From Syntrophaceae bacterium UBA2208 (GTDB lineage: Bacteria; Desulfobacterota; BSN033; UBA1163), in NCBI GenBank assembly GCA_002327885.1, contig DCUS01000180.1, forward strand, positions 1 to 10,392: a stretch of DNA of 10,392 nucleotides. Reading direction: 5' to 3'. The notes under the pieces are model-generated. The model did not search any database. It was not told the DNA's origin and was given only the letters and a program-made list of their open reading frames with translations. The first letter of the stretch is position 1. Each line of letters starts with the position of its first letter. Shown in pieces: positions 6,665-10,392 of this stretch. The translations under genes and the position numbers were made by a program.

Positions 6665-7447
6665 GTGAGAACGAATCCACTTTTTGATCTCTTTGGTAAA
6701 GTGGCGGTCGTAACGGCTGGAGGTCATGGGCTAGGCCGGGAGTATTGTATTGCCATGGCTGAGTTCGGAGCGGATGTGGTCTGCAATGACATCAACTTGA
6801 CTCTTGCAGAAGAGACGTTAGACCACTTAAGACCTTTCGGGCACCGGGCGATCGCAATCCAAGGCGATGTCTCAAAGCCTGAAGATGTAGAGCGATTGGT
6901 CCGCGAGGGCCTGCGTCGGTTCGGCAGAATAGACGTTTTCTTCTGTAATGCGGGGACAAGCAATCGCTTTGTCCCGCCTCATGAACTGATCTATGAGGAT
7001 TGGTCAAAGGTGGTCGCTATCAATTTGAGAGGTACCTTTCTCTGTATGAAGGCTGTCCTTCCTGTCATGTTAAAGCAAAAAAAGGGGTCAATTATTAACA
7101 CGGCCTCTGTAGCGGGTTTGCCTGGAGGCTTCGCGCCGGATTCTTCTGTCTACGGAGCGACCAAAGCAGCGATCATCGGCCTGACAAGACACGCAGCGGT
7201 AGCCTATGCAAGGGAAGGCATAAGGATTAATGCGATTGCCCCTGGCATACACGACACAAAACCTGTGGGGTTGGGAATTTCGCAGGAAAAACAGGAGGAG
7301 CTAAAACCGCTCATCCAGGCGCGCATCCCGATGGGGCGTATCGGGGAGCCACGGGAGATTAAAGCATTAGCTGTCTATCTTGCATCGGATGCCTCGAGTT
7401 ACGTAACCGGTCAGGTCTTTGTCGAGGATGGTGGATTGCTCGCCTGA
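6665..7447 (+). CDS. Classical short-chain dehydrogenase/reductase (SDR), second of tandem pair
   Basis: Predicted 260-residue paralogue of the preceding SDR, alignable without gaps. It shares TAGGHGLG at 17-24, Asp42 (VVCND, NAD type), CNAG at 94-97, Asn120, Ser148 in NTASVAG, Tyr163 and Lys167 in YGATK, and the substrate-loop signature APGIHDTKPVGL. Both copies keep all catalytic residues, so neither looks like a dead partner. Divergence is concentrated at 71-82, 98-105, 151-162 (before the catalytic Tyr) and 204-220 (the flexible substrate-binding loop), with the cofactor-binding core nearly unchanged. That pattern suggests different substrate preference with the same cofactor, or a hetero-oligomer; both are inferences. 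The start is GTG 6665 from the ribosome site and the length match. The gap to the first SDR is 59 bases and to the next gene 47 bases. Confidence 0.9.
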   Translation: MRTNPLFDLFGKVAVVTAGGHGLGREYCIAMAEFGADVVCNDINLTLAEETLDHLRPFGHRAIAIQGDVSKPEDVERLVREGLRRFGRIDVFFCNAGTSNRFVPPHELIYEDWSKVVAINLRGTFLCMKAVLPVMLKQKKGSIINTASVAGLPGGFAPDSSVYGATKAAIIGLTRHAAVAYAREGIRINAIAPGIHDTKPVGLGISQEKQEELKPLIQARIPMGRIGEPREIKALAVYLASDASSYVTGQVFVEDGGLLA

Positions 7448-7494
7448 CAACTGTTGTTCTTGGTTTTAAAAAATCATCTTAAGGAGGTACACAG

Positions 7495-8526
7495 ATGAAC
7501 CCGAAAGTCGGTTTGGAAATGGTCGTGTCCTATCTACCGGATACGATTGTTAGGGCCGAGGACCAGGCCTATCTAAAAGCAGCCATTCCGCCGCCCCTTC
7601 AGGGAAAGTTGAGGTTCCCGAACGAGATGAGGAGGCTGAGGGATAACGACGCGATCGAGATTCTCACAGAAAAGGTCGTCGATAAAGTTCTGGATCGGGC
7701 GGGTCTCAAGCCGTCCGACATCGACTACATTATCTCCAACAACTGCGGAGGGAAATACATGGTCCCCATGGTTGGGACCTTTATTCACCACAAATTCAAG
7801 TTCCGTGAGGAAACGCCGGTCTTAAACATCTCACAGGCCTGCGCGAGTTTCCTCGATGGGTGTGAAGTGGCCTGGAATTTGATTAATGCTGGAAAGTACA
7901 AGAGGATCCTACTTGTGACCGTCTCTGCCTGGGAGACCCTGGGAGGGCAGGTTAGGGCTGATCTGACCGACCCGATGAGTGGAGCGATGGGCGATGGTGC
8001 CGGAGCAGCCATTGTCTCCACCCAAAATCTCAAATGCGAATTTCTCTCCTACTACAACCGAACCTGGGGTGAGGTATACGATCTCTCAGGTGCTTATCCG
8101 AAACCGCCCGCTAATCCCCAGTTGAAGGGAGCTCCAGATCAACCTGCCATTACTAACTATATGTATGGTACTCCAGAATTCTTCGCGTGGTGGCTAAAAG
8201 TGGGTCCAACCTTTGGGTTAAATGGTTTTAAGGGTGCGGTAGAGCAGGCCGGGTTGACCCTTCAGGATATTCAAATGATCCTTTTCCATCAACCTGCTGA
8301 TATGTTGTATGACATGTGGATAGATGGAGCGGAAAAAGGCGGGATCCCGAGACATATCTGGAAGCATACCTGGGATAAATATGGCAACATGTCGAATGCT
8401 GTGATCCCGGTGAACTTGGCTGAATTTTGGGAAAACGGGGAGCTGAAAAAGAACATGATCATGGCCTGGATCACGATAGGTGCTGGAGCCCATGCTCCAA
8501 CAATGATCGTGAGGTGGCTGGTGTAG
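7495..8526 (+). CDS. 3-oxoacyl-ACP synthase III (KAS III/FabH)-like condensing enzyme, thiolase superfamily
   Basis: Predicted 343-residue cytoplasmic enzyme forming or cleaving a C-C bond next to a thioester. The KAS III triad is complete: Cys116 in NISQACASF, His265 in ILFHQPA, Asn298 in YGNMSNA. MGDGAGAAIV (165-174) is the conserved FabH-like core loop. The C-terminal loop is TIGAGAHAPTMIVRW where FabH usually has a GGG-type loop with little following His. At 343 residues it is longer than E. coli FabH (317); the extra length is largely in an N-terminal segment (about 20-50, Pro/Arg-rich) and in 185-240 (aromatic: EFFAWWLK). It may accept a bulky or CoA-bound acyl group and not acetyl-CoA plus malonyl-ACP; that is inference. 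A very strong AAGGAGGT (7481-7488) lies 6 bases from ATG 7495. No fab genes or acyl carrier protein are nearby, so a housekeeping fatty-acid role is unlikely. Confidence 0.85.
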   Translation: MNPKVGLEMVVSYLPDTIVRAEDQAYLKAAIPPPLQGKLRFPNEMRRLRDNDAIEILTEKVVDKVLDRAGLKPSDIDYIISNNCGGKYMVPMVGTFIHHKFKFREETPVLNISQACASFLDGCEVAWNLINAGKYKRILLVTVSAWETLGGQVRADLTDPMSGAMGDGAGAAIVSTQNLKCEFLSYYNRTWGEVYDLSGAYPKPPANPQLKGAPDQPAITNYMYGTPEFFAWWLKVGPTFGLNGFKGAVEQAGLTLQDIQMILFHQPADMLYDMWIDGAEKGGIPRHIWKHTWDKYGNMSNAVIPVNLAEFWENGELKKNMIMAWITIGAGAHAPTMIVRWLV

Positions 8527-8557
8527 ACAAAACTAATTTACAAATGGGTAATAGGAA

Positions 8558-9811
8558 ATGGTAGGGGGGAAAAAAAACAAGAGAGAAGAGGGTAATTACG
8601 AATGGGGAATTGTTATTTTACTCGCCCTTCTTGGCGGCATTTTTATGATGAACCGCTTGGCCATCGTTTATCTTTTTCCCCTCATCATCCCTGAATTTAA
8701 GATCAGCTATGCTCAGGCAGGTGCACTAACATCGATACTCGGCATCGTAACAGCCTTTGCTATCTGGTTTTTCGGGGGAGTCTCTGACCGTATCGGTCGA
8801 AAAATTATACTTATTCCTTCAACAATATTTTTCTCACTCATGTCGTGGTTCTCCGGAATCACTTACAGTTTTTTACAAATGGTTTTGGCCCGGGGCGTGA
8901 TGGGGATTGGCCTTGGAGGAGTCTTACCCGCAAGCATTGCGACTGTTGCATTAGAATCAACCCCAGCTCGAAGGGGATTAAATTTTGGCTTGCAGCAGGC
9001 TTTATCACCTTTAGTTTCTATTGGAATAGGTGCCATCCTTGTAACACAACTTACCAAAATCATGTCTTGGAGGATGGTCTTTTTTGTTGTTGGAATTCCC
9101 GGATTAGTCATTAGTCTCGTTTTATACTTTTACATGAGGGAACCCCAATCAGTATCATTGGGATCATTGGGAGTAAAAGGCAACCCATCACCAGGAGGAG
9201 CAGGAAGACCTGGATTTTTCACACCACTTAAGTACAGAAATGTTCTTGTCTCCTCAATCGTCAGTTTTTTGATGATGTGTTGTCTATTTGTATTTGCGAC
9301 CTTTAGCATTATCTATTTGACAAAAGAGCTTCATCTGTCCATTTCGGACGCTGGAATTGTTATTTCCTTTTTCGGATTTGCTGGATTTTTTGGCTGTATT
9401 TTATTGCCCCTGCTATCAGATCATGTTGGACGGAAACCGATTATTATCCCTTCTTTATTTGTTACAGGACTGTGTTTCTGGGGGTTCATCTTATCTGGCT
9501 CCAATTTCCTTTTTTTAGTTCTATTGATCTCCATCGCCGGCTTTGCAATAGGAGGAATCACACCTATTGCTTTATCTGCTTTGACCACGGAGAGTGTTCC
9601 CCCCTATTTGGCAGCCACGGCATCAGGAATTCCTGCCTCCATCGGAGAGATCTTTGGTTCAGCGCTGATGCCTTTTTTAGCGGGGTATTTATGTGATCTT
9701 TATGGCCTCAAAATAGCTCTTTATTTTTCGGCTGTTGGCCCGCTCATCGCAGGTTTCGTAGGACTTTTCTATAAAGAAACGGCCCCAAAAATTATAGGGG
9801 CTATACACTAA
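8558..9811 (+). CDS. Major facilitator superfamily (MFS) transporter
   Basis: Predicted 417-residue inner-membrane protein with about twelve hydrophobic segments in two halves. The loop between segments 2 and 3 carries the MFS signature GGVSDRIGRK (73-82), and its half-repeat appears as LLSDHVGRKP (285-294). The middle loop (about 194-225) is Gly/Pro-rich (GNPSPGGAGRPG) and hydrophilic. The N-terminus is highly charged (KKNKREE) and cytoplasmic. Sequence style resembles organic-anion or aromatic-acid/sugar-acid carriers of the superfamily, but specificity cannot be read. The ATG at 8558 is the best start, though the ribosome site is poor (AGGA only 1 base away); a better-spaced ATG at 8602 is out of frame. 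It lies 31 bases after the condensing enzyme and 13 bases before the ligase. It probably imports the pathway acid or exports a product; this is inference from position only. Confidence 0.88.
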   Translation: MVGGKKNKREEGNYEWGIVILLALLGGIFMMNRLAIVYLFPLIIPEFKISYAQAGALTSILGIVTAFAIWFFGGVSDRIGRKIILIPSTIFFSLMSWFSGITYSFLQMVLARGVMGIGLGGVLPASIATVALESTPARRGLNFGLQQALSPLVSIGIGAILVTQLTKIMSWRMVFFVVGIPGLVISLVLYFYMREPQSVSLGSLGVKGNPSPGGAGRPGFFTPLKYRNVLVSSIVSFLMMCCLFVFATFSIIYLTKELHLSISDAGIVISFFGFAGFFGCILLPLLSDHVGRKPIIIPSLFVTGLCFWGFILSGSNFLFLVLLISIAGFAIGGITPIALSALTTESVPPYLAATASGIPASIGEIFGSALMPFLAGYLCDLYGLKIALYFSAVGPLIAGFVGLFYKETAPKIIGAIH

Positions 9812-9824
9812 AGGAGCAACCAAG

Positions 9825-10392
9825 ATGCAAGTCATAGGAGATATTGCACGACTCAATGCCAAACGTTATCCAGACAAGATTGCCCTGATGATGGAGAAAG
9901 AGTCTCTTACCCATAGGCAGGTCAACCAGCAGGCCAATCAGATCGCCAATGGACTCATTTCTCTCGGTGTAAGGCCAGGGGATAGGGTGGCGATGTTGGC
10001 CTTTAATTGTATCGAGTACCCCATTATAAATTTTGCAGCGGCTAAATGCGGAGCGATGTTGGTCCCCATTAACTTTCGTTATAAGAAGAATGAGCTGGTC
10101 TATATCATCAATAACTCTGAACCTAAGGTACTCTTTTTCGGCCCTGAATTCACTTCTTTAGTGGAAGAGTCCAATGCAGAGTTTACTTCATCAATTCATC
10201 TGGTAGGAATTTCGAAAAAGCCCCTGGAGTCAGCATTGACTTTAACGAAGCTGATGGAAGGCCGGTCCCCCTCTGACCCACCAGTCAAAGTAGACCCCAA
10301 AACTCCTTGCAGTGTCATGTATACCAGTGGTACGACCGGCTTTCCCAAAGGGGTGCTTTTCCCTCACGCCGCCAACATGGCCATCTTTACGG
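9825..10392 (+). CDS. AMP-forming acyl-CoA ligase/synthetase, 5' part only (cut by window end)
   Basis: The frame is open from ATG 9825 to the end of the window, giving the first 189 residues. AAGGAG at 9811-9816 overlaps the stop of the MFS gene and is 8 bases from the start. The N-terminus (IARLNAKRYPDKIALM) and LISLGVRPGDRVAML (about 44-58) are typical of the ANL superfamily. The phosphate-binding motif YTSGTTGFPKGV (166-177) is complete. Family members activate a carboxylate with ATP to an acyl-adenylate and then form the CoA thioester. Full-length enzymes are about 500-560 residues, so roughly two thirds, including the C-terminal domain with the catalytic Lys, is outside the window. Substrate type (fatty, aromatic, other) cannot be decided from this part. 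It is likely the last seen gene of the same operon. Confidence 0.92.
   Translation, partial: MQVIGDIARLNAKRYPDKIALMMEKESLTHRQVNQQANQIANGLISLGVRPGDRVAMLAFNCIEYPIINFAAAKCGAMLVPINFRYKKNELVYIINNSEPKVLFFGPEFTSLVEESNAEFTSSIHLVGISKKPLESALTLTKLMEGRSPSDPPVKVDPKTPCSVMYTSGTTGFPKGVLFPHAANMAIFT

Larger units (their letters stand above)
3305..10392 (+). other. Probable operon: hydrolases, three dehydrogenases, condensing enzyme, transporter, ligase
   Basis: Eight consecutive genes on one strand are spaced by 12, 45, 22, 59, 47, 31 and 13 bases, with ribosome sites overlapping the preceding stop twice (4086-4092 and 9811-9816). No intrinsic terminator with a U-tract was seen between them. No regulator gene is in the window, so control cannot be inferred. 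The DUF1302/DUF1329 pair upstream may belong to the same transcript unless the inverted repeat at 3133-3174 separates it. Confidence 0.7.

Noticed and set aside
1..10392. CRISPR arrays, tRNA/rRNA genes, insertion sequences, phage or defence genes
   Set aside because: No regularly spaced direct repeats, tRNA-like cloverleaf, transposase motif or terminal inverted repeats were seen by eye; gene content is metabolic throughout.

Overview
The window is a single co-directional block on the + strand: nine complete genes and the 5' part of a tenth. No gene on the - strand, RNA gene, mobile element or CRISPR array was found. Signal peptides, an outer-membrane barrel candidate and its periplasmic partner indicate a Gram-negative (diderm) bacterium. 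Base composition is roughly balanced. The mix of DUF1302/DUF1329 proteins, CoA-thioester enzymes and strong purine-rich ribosome sites resembles Desulfobacterota/'Deltaproteobacteria' or similar environmental lineages, but that placement is an inference from gene style and not from a marker gene.

Layout. Positions 92-3112 hold two exported proteins: a DUF1302-like outer-membrane beta-barrel and a DUF1329 periplasmic protein. A perfect 18-bp inverted repeat (3133-3174) follows them. Then come two alpha/beta hydrolases (3305-4087, 4100-4906), a single-function 3-hydroxyacyl-CoA dehydrogenase (4952-5800), two tandem paralogous short-chain dehydrogenases of identical length (5823-6605, 6665-7447), a KAS III/FabH-like condensing enzyme (7495-8526), a major facilitator transporter (8558-9811), and the start of an AMP-forming acyl-CoA ligase (9825 to the window end). 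From 3305 on, gaps are 12-59 bases, and several ribosome sites lie against or inside the preceding stop, so this part looks like one operon. Whether the first two genes share that transcript depends on what the inverted repeat does.

How the genes may work together (inference). The two exported proteins could handle uptake or envelope passage of a hydrophobic compound. The MFS protein could move a smaller acid or product across the inner membrane. The hydrolases could open an ester, lactone or C-C bond, the ligase could make the CoA thioester, and three probably NAD-linked dehydrogenases (one HAD type, two SDR) could oxidise hydroxyl groups. The FabH-like enzyme would make or break a C-C bond next to a thioester. 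No acyl-CoA dehydrogenase, enoyl-CoA hydratase or classical thiolase is present, so the pathway is incomplete here or unorthodox. The substrate cannot be read from the sequence.

The points most worth a second look are the FabH-like enzyme in what looks like a catabolic operon, the SDR twins with shared unusual motifs, the shortened active-site motif in the HAD enzyme, and the inverted repeat without a U-tract.
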